Positions 55,602-64,000 of a DNA stretch of 64,000 bases are shown piece after piece. How positions within the stretch are numbered: position 1 is the stretch's first letter; each line of letters starts with the position of its first letter. The notes beneath the pieces are model-generated. The model was not told the DNA's origin. It saw only the letters and a program-made list of their open reading frames with translations, and did no database searches. The position numbers and the translations under genes were made by a program. Source of the DNA: Adenophora triphylla var. japonica (taxonomy: Eukaryota; Streptophyta; Magnoliopsida; Asterales; Campanulaceae); contig JAFEMH010003614.1 in assembly GCA_022495995.1 (NCBI GenBank), positions 1-64,000 on the forward strand, given 5' to 3'.

Positions 55602-56742
55602 TATCTCGTGCGAGATTAGTAATCCCGCGCGAGATAATCACACGAAAAGTCGATTTTTATTTAGCCCTAATTTTTGGTCGGAACGGAAAGTCCGTTTTGA
55701 GGGGTTTCTAAGGCCTTTATCAGAACCTAACGACTAAGCAATCAATCCGATTTTTGTAAAGCAAAGCCATGTAAGATTGTTTTTTGAAGGATTATATGCA
55801 CATTTTTTTTTCTTTGAAGGGACATCCGAAAGGGTCATTCCGAAGGGACTTTTTCCGAAGGGACTTTTCCGAATCCTTCTTTATTGTCAATTTTGCATGG
55901 CTTTGTTTGGATCAAAAACAAGAAAAGATCACCGAGTCAAAACCGACCGGTCACGGAGTGATCCTAAAAAGTCAATCTACATGAGAATGTGGCGATGCAG
56001 GGCTGGAAGGCTAGGCTCCCCGCGATATGACAATCTAAGTGGATTGAATACGCGGAGTTGGATTGTCCAACTTCGGAGAGACCGGCGACTAGGTGGTTAC
56101 CGTCATCCGTCCTTAGTGTGGGTCCCGGGTTTATAGAGGGTATGTAGTGCAATGACAGTTATATATGAGTGCGCGTGTGTGATAGTCAATCTATGTGATA
56201 GAGTAAAATAGGAAGTTTTTTTTGAAAGTCAAAAGAGAAAACAGATAGTGGCCGCACCAAGTGGTTGCCTACGTTTCTCCCAATTTAGGAAGACTCAGGC
56301 CGTCGTAGTTCCACATAAAGAGAGATAAAGAGAGATAAATAATTTAATTTACAACTCCCGAATCCCCAATGGACCGGACTTTAATTAAATAAAACCCAAT
56401 CACACGCGAGCTTCATAAATAATAATCAATTATTTAAGGAAAATAAAGGTCCGAGTTCTACACCTTAAGGGAGGCCTTAAGATGCGAGAACTCTGCAGAT
56501 AACGAATCCTGGGATCCCCCTTGCGTGTTCGACCCTCGTCTTGGACCACGGGATGAACAGGAGAAACCAGAAAACAACCAGATTGCCGAAGCCATATCTC
56601 GCGCGAGATATGATATCTCGCCGCGAGATAAGCTTCATCTGAGAGCAAAAAATTCGAATTTTACTAATTTCTTTTTGAAAACCTCTCTTTTAATTTTGAC
56701 GCAAGTTTAAGCCTCTTAATTTTCAGTCCCAAATGAGTCGCC
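55602..56742 (-). other. leader of C with dyads and short conserved ORF
   Basis: About 1.1 kb, homologous to the T1 leader (560-1080). It holds ATCTCGTGCGAGAT and TCCCGCGCGAGATA (55603-55636), TATCTCGCGCGAGATA and TATCTCGCCGCGAGATA (56595-56630), and the short ORF 56152-55964 (MHYI...LDCHIAGSLAF). Confidence 0.6.
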
Positions 56743-56743
56743 A
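56726..56743 (-). other. primer binding site of C
   Basis: Minus strand TGGCGACTCATTTGGGAC, one base from the LTR. The first nine bases fit the tRNA-Arg-type PBS of the lineage; the centre has drifted. Confidence 0.65.
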
Positions 56744-57381
56744 CCGTAGCGTTGCGAAAGAAATTCGATTCCTTTTTATTTTTTATGAGTCGCCACCTAT
56801 ATTATTTGATTGGAAACATAGAAAAACCATTTGAAAGAGATTTGAGTTCGGGGCTTAGGTTATGAAATGGGTAGGTTTAGAAGGCATCCATTTCACCCAA
56901 TCCGGAGATCGGTCTTGCTAAAGAAAAGAGAGGTTTTTCAAAAGAAGAAGTAAAAAACGAATCTAAATACTACAAATAAAGGTCCATTTGACGAGGTCAA
57001 ACGGAATGTAGAATCGATTGCTTCAAGACCGTCTCCATGATTTGGAGAGGCTCTAGGCCGATCCTAGATTCTATGGACTTATACCACTCTAACAATCAAT
57101 TAGAAGGAGGTTTAGAAATTACCTTGCGTGAGGTGATTTGGGCAGAGTTTCGACTCAAGTTTAGAGTCGACCCTTCACACGGACAGAGCTTCGCCTTGGT
57201 CCTTGGTTTGGAGATTGATGCTTGTTTATCAACAAGGTTGACAAACAAACTATGAGGTGAGTTTTTAGGGTGATTTTGAGGGATTCCTTCAGGGAAAGAA
57301 AACGACAAAATGTGTGTGTTGTGTAAATTCGAGGTTTGGGATTTTCGACTTCCGACCTCTGATCCCTTGGAAGTCACCAAG

Positions 57382-57389
57382 TATTTATA
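57382..57389 (-). promoter_or_regulatory. TATA box of C 5' LTR
   Basis: TATAAATA on the minus strand in CCTCTATAAATACTTGG. Confidence 0.7.
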
Positions 57390-57541
57390 GAGGTTGGATA
57401 TGAAGAAGTGGAGAGTTAAAACCCTATCAGATGGTTCTAGAACTCCTCTCCCATTGGTTGGCCGGAGAGATAAAGTTTTATCTCGAAAAGAGGTTGAAAT
57501 CGACGAGGGAACTGTCGTCTGCAATCTGCAGAGGGGGGATA

Positions 57542-57573
57542 TCTCGCGCGAGACACGCCATCTCGCGGCGAGA
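57542..57573 (-). promoter_or_regulatory. CG-core dyad pair in U3 of C
   Basis: TCTCGCGCGAGA at 57542-57553 and TCTCGCGGCGAGA at 57561-57573, 153-184 bp upstream of the TATA box. Confidence 0.65.
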
Positions 57574-57757
57574 TATTGCTCCTGTGGACAGTTTTGTCCT
57601 TTCCTCGTTATCTCGTATGCAGTTTAGTCCCAAACTAACGGTAGTTAGTCAAAACTTAACGAAACATGACGAAATGGTGGATTTCTACTTCTTGACTCAA
57701 AGCGAGACTTAGAGTGGTATAAGTATGTTCCGATGTGTTCAGAATGGGGTGTCTACA

Positions 57758-58076
57758 GGAAGGGGTTGGTGCCTGTTCATGAAAAACTATGTTTGGTGTC
57801 TGTTCGTTCGCAAAAGCTGGTGTTGGTTCATGAAAGGCCATGTCTGTTTATTTGTGACTTTTCAAAAACATTTGTAAATTAGTATAAATACTTCATTCCT
57901 TCATTTGTAAAGAAAGATCAAGTTATATACAATCAAATTATTGCTTTGAAATTATTGTCCCTTTTCGGTTATTATTCTCAAAGTCTAAATAACTTTGTTG
58001 CTGAGATTTCTTTGGAAAGTCTCATTTGAGATTCATTAGACGAGTCTCTTTAAATTATTGCGCTGCGTATACATCA
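57758..58076 (+). repeat. right (3') LTR of A, second half
   Basis: GGAAG at 57758-57762 is the C duplication; the rest matches 27242-27555 and ends GCGTATACATCA. Confidence 0.93.
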
Positions 58077-58499
58077 CCAATTCACCCTCAAATTCACATA
58101 TAACGCCTCTCATCTGAAGCCAGCTCTGAACTTGTTTCTTTTGTAGTTGTATCTCCACCCACGGACAAAAATTTATTACTAACCTCCACTCCTTTGAAAA
58201 CTTCATTCTTAATTTTTGGGTCTTGATTCACGGATTCAACTGCATCAAAATCTTCTCCATTTGAATTTTGATCCATTCCGTCGGCAGGCGGACCACGTTA
58301 GAGGGGATTGTCCATTAATATATACTTCTGCTTGCGTCGATCGTGACGGTATGCTTCGTTCAGTTCTTCATACTCCATGCCTAAGAAATAATTTTTCTTC
58401 CGTCAAGCACGATCCAATTGATTACTAATTTCATAAATAATAGTATAAGTGTCGTTGTTGTTACCGTTGTTATCGGTCATATTCCCATAATTTTACCAT
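58077..58499 (-). pseudogene. 5' interior of F
   Basis: CCAAT at 58077-58081 is the right copy of the A duplication. On the minus strand an open stretch (58276-58094) reads MDQNSNGEDFDAVESV and ends close to the A border. MTDNNGNNND at about 58478-58449 resembles the Gag start of A. No PBS can be recognised next to the LTR at 58500. Confidence 0.5.
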
Positions 58500-58822
58500 T
58501 GACGCAACGAAATACAACAAAAAAAAAAACCACAATTGCTAGAGATCATTGAAACAAATAATCTAACGAATAGATTATCGATCTAAACCAATAAATGGTA
58601 TTAAGGTTTCAAGACTAATAACGACTTTAAAGATTAAACCCAAAAGTTGGAAAAACAATCTTAAATGAATATATTAATCAAAATCTAAATTTTATAAAAA
58701 TCATATCATATTATTTATACTAGGAAAGAAGATTATAGAAAATCTAACAATCATAATAAAACATTAATTAAATTAATGACAAAAATACCTCTAGTATAAA
58801 ACTCAAAAACATGAAATAAAAA

Positions 58823-59826
58823 GACCAAAACTCTCGTGCGTCCGTCTCACGGGTGAGACAAGTAGCGACCCACCCGCCCCTCAGGCCCGCCCGCCCGAAT
58901 CTTGACACATGTCACTTTTAAAAAAAACCACCAAAAACTTTAAAATGAAATAACTTTTGAGATTTTAAAGTCGAAAAACAAATCTGAAAACACTGTTGTA
59001 TTCGTCTCGACGAGACGAATCAAAGTACCAGCGTAATGATATAATTTAAAATTATTTTATAAAATCATATTTTGTAACAAACACAAAAGTTGAGTTGTTT
59101 GTCGCCTACATTTTAACACTTACTACGAAAGAACGTAACAGTTTAAATTTTGAAATGTAATAATTTTTTTTTATAATGTAAGTGTATTTTTGCAGAAAAT
59201 TTTAAATAGTTTGATGTTTGATAGTTTTTTTTAGAGAAAGTAATAATTGAAATTAACAGACTATATATATGAATATAATTTGTTATACAAATGAATGTAA
59301 CAATTTTTATAGAGTAAATGTTATTTTTTTTTAAAGTAAGAATTTCCTCAAATGAATGTAACAATTTTTTACTTTAAAATGTAACAGTTTTTACTATAAA
59401 ATGTAACAAAATTTTTGCAGTAATTCTTATTTTATCATTAATTCATTTTCTGCAATACTATGGTTACATTTCAGAATAAAAATTGTTACATTTCAGAAAA
59501 AAAAAGTTACATTTCAGAATAAAAACTATTACATGTCAGAAAAAAAAGTTACTTTCCTTTATTATAAAATGTAACGGTAGTTTTGCATTAAATCTTGTAT
59601 TATAATTAATCCATTTTCTGCAAAACTATGTTTATATTGCAAAATAAAAACTGTTACATTTCAGAGAAAAAAAATGTTACATTCTTTTATATAAAGTGTT
59701 AGATTTGTTGACGAGGAAAAAATGACGGGAAAAAAATAACAGGCGAAAAAAAAGGTGGCCAGGTCGGCGAGCAGGCGGGCGAATCGGCGGGTCGGCTATC
59801 CGTCTCACAGGAGACCGCCTCTCTAG
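58823..59826. mobile_element. TIR element G
   Basis: Imperfect inverted ends of about 75 bp, with CCGTCTCACGGG and CCGTCTCACAGG and then CCCGCCCGCCCGAATC / GGCGGGCGAATC. TAAAAA flanks both sides (58817-58822 and 59827-59832), and the uninterrupted sequence survives at 60636-60655. The 1-kb AT-rich interior has many copies of AAAATGTAACA and its complement TGTTACATTTCAG, so it also folds back. No coding sequence. Confidence 0.65.
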
Positions 59827-59883
59827 TAAAAATAACCCACAAAAGTACTGCTTACTATGTCGGCACGTTCGTATTTAAAATTT

Positions 59884-60372
59884 GAGCAGGTCTCCGGAGA
59901 AACGCGTTTCTCCATAAGTTATGGAGAAACATGTTTTTTTAATATCCAGAACTACCGAATTGAATATCCAGAAACACACATTGACCATGTCCAGAAACTA
60001 TAAAATGAGTATCCAGAAACCTTCAAATGTATATCCAGAAACCATCAAATGAATATCCAGAAACATTCAAAATGAGTATCCAGAAACCTTCAAAATGAAT
60101 ATCCAAAAACTTTAAACTGGCAATCCAGAAATGTGTTAGGTGCATATCCAGAAGTATGTGAATGTATATCCAGAAATGTGTTAGGTGCCTATCCAGAAAT
60201 TGCTTATTGAAGGTTTCTGGATATCCAGAAACCTTCAAATGTATATCCAGAAACCATCAAATGAATATCCAGAAACATTTTGAAGATTTCTGGATATTCA
60301 TTTTGAAGGTTTCTGGATATTAAAAAACCCGTTTCTCCATACAGTAAGGAGAGTTTCTCCTTAGATTTTACG
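59884..60372. mobile_element. fold-back element FB copy 2
   Basis: Starts near GGAGAAACGCGTTTCTCC (59896-59913) and ends GGAGAGTTTCTCCTTAGATTTT. The interior is about 16 units of ATATCCAGAAACCTTCAAA with the last ones inverted. Flanks TTAAAATTT (59875-59883) and TTAAAAATTT (60373-60382) look like a 9-10 bp target duplication, as MULEs make. Confidence 0.7.
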
Positions 60373-60453
60373 TTAAAAATTTTGCATGGTGCACGACCAT
60401 GCAACTGTTGGTCCCGTTTGGCCTAGATCCTGCTGCCTGTTAAGTTATGTCTG

Positions 60454-60738
60454 TGACGCATTGGAAATCAATATAAAAGGAAAAACACAATAAATATTCT
60501 TAAAACAAATAATTTACCGAAGATATTATCGACCTAAACCAATAAATTGTATTAGGATTTCAAGCCTAAAACTGCTTAATGGATTAAAATGCTAACTAAA
60601 TTAATGACAAAAATATCAATAGTCTAAAACTCAAAAACACGAAATAAAAATAACCCACAAAACTATCAACTTTGTCCGCTTGATCGTGCTTAAAATTGTT
60701 GCAAGGTCGTACAACATCCATTAAAAAAAGGCTTTCTA
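60454..60738 (-). repeat. second, truncated F-type LTR in tandem
   Basis: Begins TGACGCATTGGAAATC directly after the first LTR and follows it to GCAAGGTCGTACAACATCC and GGCTTTCTAG, where homology ends. Confidence 0.65.
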
Positions 60739-61366
60739 GTGAAATAAAGTTGAAAACATCATAAGAACTCGCAAGTACATAATTTATATGTAAATAATAA
60801 TAAATTTAATACAATTTTCAACGAAATATAATGAAATTATATTTACATGTGGGGCGCCTAAACTGATTTGAAGTTAATCACAACCTTTTGAGAATGTCCA
60901 CATTCAAACTAGGGATTAACTATGTCCACATTCAAACGCGTTCATGAGTTGCCATAACTTTGCAATTTCATCCCTAATGAAGACAAAATATTAGGTGAAG
61001 TAAATGACTGACAAATTTGTTTAAATGGCCATATTTATAAGAAATAATTAAGTCAAAGCTGACAAACATGGATGCTCTGAGATCCATCTTGATGTTGACA
61101 AAGTGGCCTGAAATAATTTATTTGTTTTATTACACTTGTAACCTTGTAATCAAGGCCGGCTTTTACACTGTGCGAAGGGGTCTTTTGTTTTGTCAGGCCC
61201 CAAATTTTGGAGGCCCCCATTTTATCTAGGTCCATTAGGTATATAGTTTTTCATAAAAAAAAAAAAAAAAGGTAAACTTGTCTCGAAAAATAATGATCAA
61301 TGTAGTAAATTATTTTTCAGTTTTATTGCTTAATTTTGAAAAACTTTAATATGTATATCAAAAGTA

Positions 61367-61440
<74 letters not shown>

Positions 61441-62140
61441 TCCAATCTCTTTAAAAAAAAAGAAGAAAAGAAAAAAAAACAATAAAAATAAAAATCCCAG
61501 AATTTCCTTTTTTTTTAAAAAAAAAAATCACAAAATTATAGACTTAGGGCAATATTATAAGTTATCATAAAAATAATTTCCATGTCCCAAAGAAATGATT
61601 AAAATTTTATTACTCATGCGAACTAAATTCGTCCGACATACGATTATCAACTAATACAATTTCTATCCGACTAAAACACAAAGGCAGGTCGACCTTTATT
61701 ACTCATGCGAACTCGACATAAAGAAACGTGCGTACATGTACGACTTAATCCTTAACCGTCTTATACAATTATAGAGATCGTTACGCCTATATTGTCTTCA
61801 CAATTTAAGAAATTAAATACGATCCTCTATCACTTCTATATATAACAGACAACATAAAACATTAAAAGGTAATGTGTTTTTGTCTATTTTAAGATTACGT
61901 TATTCAATACATTTTTATATGAGCTTATAACACTATATCTTATTATCACGCCGTATAGTATTAGCCGAAAATCAATCCAGCTAGTCATTTATTCGTGATT
62001 TCAATTCACATTTTTTAGAGATCAACCTATTGTTTTAATAAAGTTGATATGTATCGTTTTATGCGTTATCACTAACTTTTCGAATAATTAAAAAAAAAAA
62101 TGCTTTCCTAATCTCTTAATTACCCACTTGCGCATATATA
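60739..62140. other. AT-rich intergenic sequence
   Basis: No gene is supported. It contains poly-A at 61256-61270, (TA)n at 61373-61433 and several A/T runs. The block GGCCGGCTTTTACACTG...GGCCCCAAATTTTGGAGGCCCCC (61156-61220) looks like a transposon end but cannot be placed. Confidence 0.5.
61373..61433. repeat. (TA)n microsatellite
   Basis: About 30 TA units. Confidence 0.95.
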
Positions 62141-62368
62141 TACTCCCTCCGTCCCATGATAATATATAAACATTCCTTTTTTGGCGTCCCATAATAATAT
62201 ATAATTTCCTAAAATGGAAAGGAATATCACATCACCATTATAATTTACTATTCTCTCCACTCATTCTCTCTCCTATTTTATTTTCACACTTACAACACTT
62301 TCAATATAATACTTCCTCCTTAATTTCAGTGAAAAACTAAAAGTCTATAAAATGTTGGGACGGAGGGA

Positions 62369-62371
<3 letters not shown>
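62141..62371. mobile_element. Stowaway-like MITE 4
   Basis: TACTCCCTCCGTCCCATGA and TTGGGACGGAGGGAGTA, 231 bp. Confidence 0.88.

Positions 62372-62449
<78 letters not shown>
62371..62449. repeat. (TA)n microsatellite between two MITEs
   Basis: About 39 TA units, reaching from the TA target of MITE 4 to that of MITE 5. Confidence 0.95.
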
Positions 62450-62453
<4 letters not shown>

Positions 62454-62455
<2 letters not shown>

Positions 62456-62729
62456 CTCTCTCCGTCCCAATAAAAGCTTCATCGATTACCCAAAAGGACG
62501 TCCCGTTAGAAGCTTTACCTTTCCTTTTTTGATAAAGAATTTTTACTATTCTACCCACTTATTCTCTCTCCTATTTTACTATTACGTTCACAACATTTTT
62601 TAAATTTATTATTTCCTCCACTCATTCTCTCTTTTATTTTACTATTACACTCATAACATTTTTAAAACCCTTAATCTGAATCTGCATGAGGGAAAAAATG
62701 ATCAAGGTATCATTGGGATGGTGGGAGTA
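62454..62729. mobile_element. Stowaway-like MITE 5
   Basis: Left end TACTCTCTCCGTCCCAATA, right end CATTGGGATGGTGGGAGTA, both decayed. Confidence 0.75.
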
Positions 62730-63132
62730 TCTCTTAACCCAGTTGACTTTTTACTCTCTTTCATATGCCACTATGTTCCACCTTGGCATGACAACTAGGA
62801 CTTTTTGGGTGGAGAATTCATCAACTGGTTTATGGATCGACGCATTTGTAGTTTTTTTTTTTTTTTTTGCAAATTGAACTTTTTGCTTTTAAAAAAAGTA
62901 ATTTATTGTCTCGAAATAAGTGTTTATGTTTACTTTTTTTTTTTTTTAACAAAATAGAAGGAATTTTTTTTTTTAAAAAGGTTTCACTAAAAAGCTTTTG
63001 AAAAGGTTTATAACTATAGAGGAAAAAAGTTGTTAAAAGTTTATAGAAATAAAAGTGTATAAAATGATGATGTGGCGGAATCATAAACTTCTTGAAATGA
63101 AGAGGTTTATGAGTAAGGATGCCTGGCCTTAA
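62730..63132. other. spacer between MITEs
   Basis: About 400 bp, with poly-T runs at 62853-62868 and 62935-62947. No gene recognised. Confidence 0.5.
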
Positions 63133-63362
63133 TACTCCTTCCCTTATCTTAAATTGAATCAACTTTTTGAACTCGGTGATTAAAAAAAATGACTGAGTAA
63201 TAGTAATTTTATTAGTGTTGTGAGTATAAAAATAAATTAAAAGAGAATGAGTGAGAGGAATATTAAAAATTTTTTATCATTTTGAGAAGTTCGATTTGAG
63301 GATTTGAGGTAAGACGGACGAAAATGACAAAAAGTTCGATTTGAGATGGGACAGAGTGAGTA
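63133..63362. mobile_element. Stowaway-like MITE 6
   Basis: TACTCCTTCCCTTATCTTAA and TTGAGATGGGACAGAGTGAGTA as decayed inverted ends. A lone right end, GGGACGGAGGGAGT, follows at 63406-63419. Confidence 0.65.
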
Positions 63363-63690
63363 TATCCTTAATAAGCGTGGAAACACTTGACTTGAATCAT
63401 ACTACGGGACGGAGGGAGTTTAAATTTATCCTTAAAAAATAAATATCAGACTATATGAAATTAAAAAAATATATATATATATATATATCAAAATAATTTA
63501 AAATTTAATTTATGAAAAATAAATATAAAATTATGGGAGAAATGTCGCCGAGCTAATACTTAATCTCTATTTGTAAAACAAGTTAGGTACTTAATCTATA
63601 ATAGTAAATCCTTATATTGAGAGTGATATTTAGTCATTGTCGTGCTCTTGGTCACGACACTATTATAAAGGAAAATTATGGGAGAAACAC
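63363..63690. other. AT-rich spacer with lone MITE end
   Basis: Contains a Stowaway end without its partner (63406-63419) and (TA)n at 63470-63488. Nothing else recognised. Confidence 0.5.
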
Positions 63691-64000
63691 AAAATCTAGG
63701 GAGAAACGCGTTTCTCCATAAGTTATGGAGAAACGGGTCCCGACATGTCGTGCGACAATGAGCTAGATAGCCAGAAACCTATGAAAGTGATATCCAGAAA
63801 CCTTCAAATGAATATCCAGAAACCTTCAAAATGTTTCTGGATATACATTTGAAGGTTTCTGGATATCCAGAAACCTTCAATAGCAATTTCTGGATATGCC
63901 CTAACACATTTCTGAATATGCACCTAACAGTTTTACGGATATGCACCTAACGGTTTACGGATATACATTTCACATCCTTACGCTATCAAATACAAAGCTT
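63691..64000. mobile_element. fold-back element FB copy 3, cut by window end
   Basis: AAAATCTAGGGAGAAACGCG and CTCCATAAGTTATGGAGAAACG start it, followed by GTCGTGCGAC and ATATCCAGAAACCTTCAAA units, first direct and then inverted. The right arm lies outside the window. Confidence 0.7.

Larger units (their letters stand above)
44582..57757 (-). mobile_element. Tat-type Ty3/gypsy element C inside the A LTR
   Basis: GGAAG at 44577-44581 and 57758-57762 is the target duplication. The termini are TGTAG...CTACA and the two LTRs (1016 and 1013 bp) differ at roughly 1% of positions. Minus-strand order: LTR, PBS, leader, gag, protease with a G-patch-like segment, RT, RNase H, second (archaeal-type) RNase H, integrase, LTR, with an ORF on the opposite strand between integrase and the 3' LTR. 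The second RNase H and the antisense ORF are hallmarks of Tat elements. 13.2 kb. The pol frame is broken several times. Confidence 0.94.
56745..57757 (-). repeat. right (5') LTR of C
   Basis: 1013 bp. In element orientation it ends CTACG instead of CTACA. TATAAATA at 57389-57382 (minus strand). Confidence 0.92.
26910..58076 (+). mobile_element. Ty3/gypsy element A (tRNA-Met PBS), split by B and C
   Basis: Target duplication CCAAT at 26905-26909 and 58077-58081. The left LTR is 646 bp. The right LTR is 44250-44581 plus 57763-58076, also 646 bp once C and its duplication are removed. Interior 27556-31241 plus 43522-44249 gives a compact element of about 5.7 kb. The RT and integrase resemble plant chromoviruses, but I see no chromodomain. 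LTRs differ at about 15-17 positions (about 2.5%). The element is dead: one gag stop, a gag frameshift and two large insertions. Confidence 0.93.
26062..60453 (-). mobile_element. outer gypsy remnant F, split by A, G and FB copy 2
   Basis: An LTR (26062-26552) and its partner (from 58500) enclose only about 760 bp of own interior (26553-26909 and 58082-58499) once A is removed. A purine tract adjoins the left LTR on the minus strand. The interior has a gag-like start (MTDNNG at about 58478) and charged fragments, but no pol, so most of it is deleted. F is the oldest layer of this nest because A lies within it. Confidence 0.7.
58500..60453 (-). repeat. right (5') LTR of F, interrupted by G and FB copy 2
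   Basis: 58500-58822, 59833-59883 and 60373-60453 together match the left F LTR (TGACGCAACG..., AATAGATTATC..., TGGTCCCGTTTGGCCTAGATC). The dyad here is TTGCATGGTGCACGACCATGCAA, longer than in the left LTR. Confidence 0.65.

Noticed and set aside
61156..61220. GGCCGGCTTT...GGAGGCCCCC as an end of a transposon
   Set aside because: Only one end could be seen and no matching partner or duplication was found.
62337..62603. ORFs reading YIYIYI
   Set aside because: Translation of the (TA)n microsatellite.
1..64000. tRNA or rRNA genes
   Set aside because: The only tRNA-like stretches are the primer binding sites of the LTR elements; no cloverleaf or rRNA segment was found.

Overview
The window is nuclear DNA of a flowering plant, almost certainly a eudicot. 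The evidence is an extensin cell-wall gene, Stowaway MITEs with CTCCCTCCGTCCC ends, a TRIM, hAT and MULE transposons, and plant-only Ty3/gypsy lineages with plant-type primer binding sites. It is a retrotransposon-rich, gene-poor region. I support one host gene, an extensin on the minus strand at 16430-18713, plus what looks like the first ~15 codons of a second extensin at 25923-25963. The species cannot be named from sequence alone.

Layout. 1-6299: a Tat-type Ty3/gypsy element (T1), plus strand, with a decayed gag and no pol; its 5' LTR is cut by the window edge. 6300-13600: a decayed Ty1/copia fragment, tandemly duplicated, split by a complete non-autonomous LTR element (D, 6385-11441). 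13883-14227: a TRIM. 14499-20732: Stowaway MITEs, a fold-back element, the extensin gene and a hAT-type MITE nested in a Stowaway. 20839-25872: a probable hAT element with an internally deleted transposase, itself carrying a 1.3 kb Pack-MULE (23717-25041) that holds a piece of a patatin-like phospholipase gene. 26062-60738: a nest of elements. The outer element F (gypsy remnant) was hit by A (26910-58076, tRNA-Met-primed gypsy). A was hit by B (31242-43516, Athila-like) inside its integrase and by C (44582-57757, Tat-like) inside its right LTR. F's far LTR also holds a TIR element (G) and a fold-back element. 60739-64000: AT-rich sequence, microsatellites, Stowaway MITEs and a third fold-back copy.

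Five-base target-site duplications (TTCGC for B, GGAAG for C, CCAAT for A, TGGCT for D) fix the borders and the order of insertion.

The observation I rate highest is an architecture shared by all six LTR elements examined (T1, C, A, D, B, F; five unrelated LTR families). Each U3 has one exact TATAAATA box. Upstream of it lies a cluster of 2-8 short inverted repeats with CG-containing cores, and the nearest dyad is 128-153 bp from the box. The dyad sequence differs between families, except that A and D share GCTCGGCCGAGC. The same dyads recur beside a probable promoter of an antisense plant-mobile-domain ORF inside C and upstream of the extra ORF of B.
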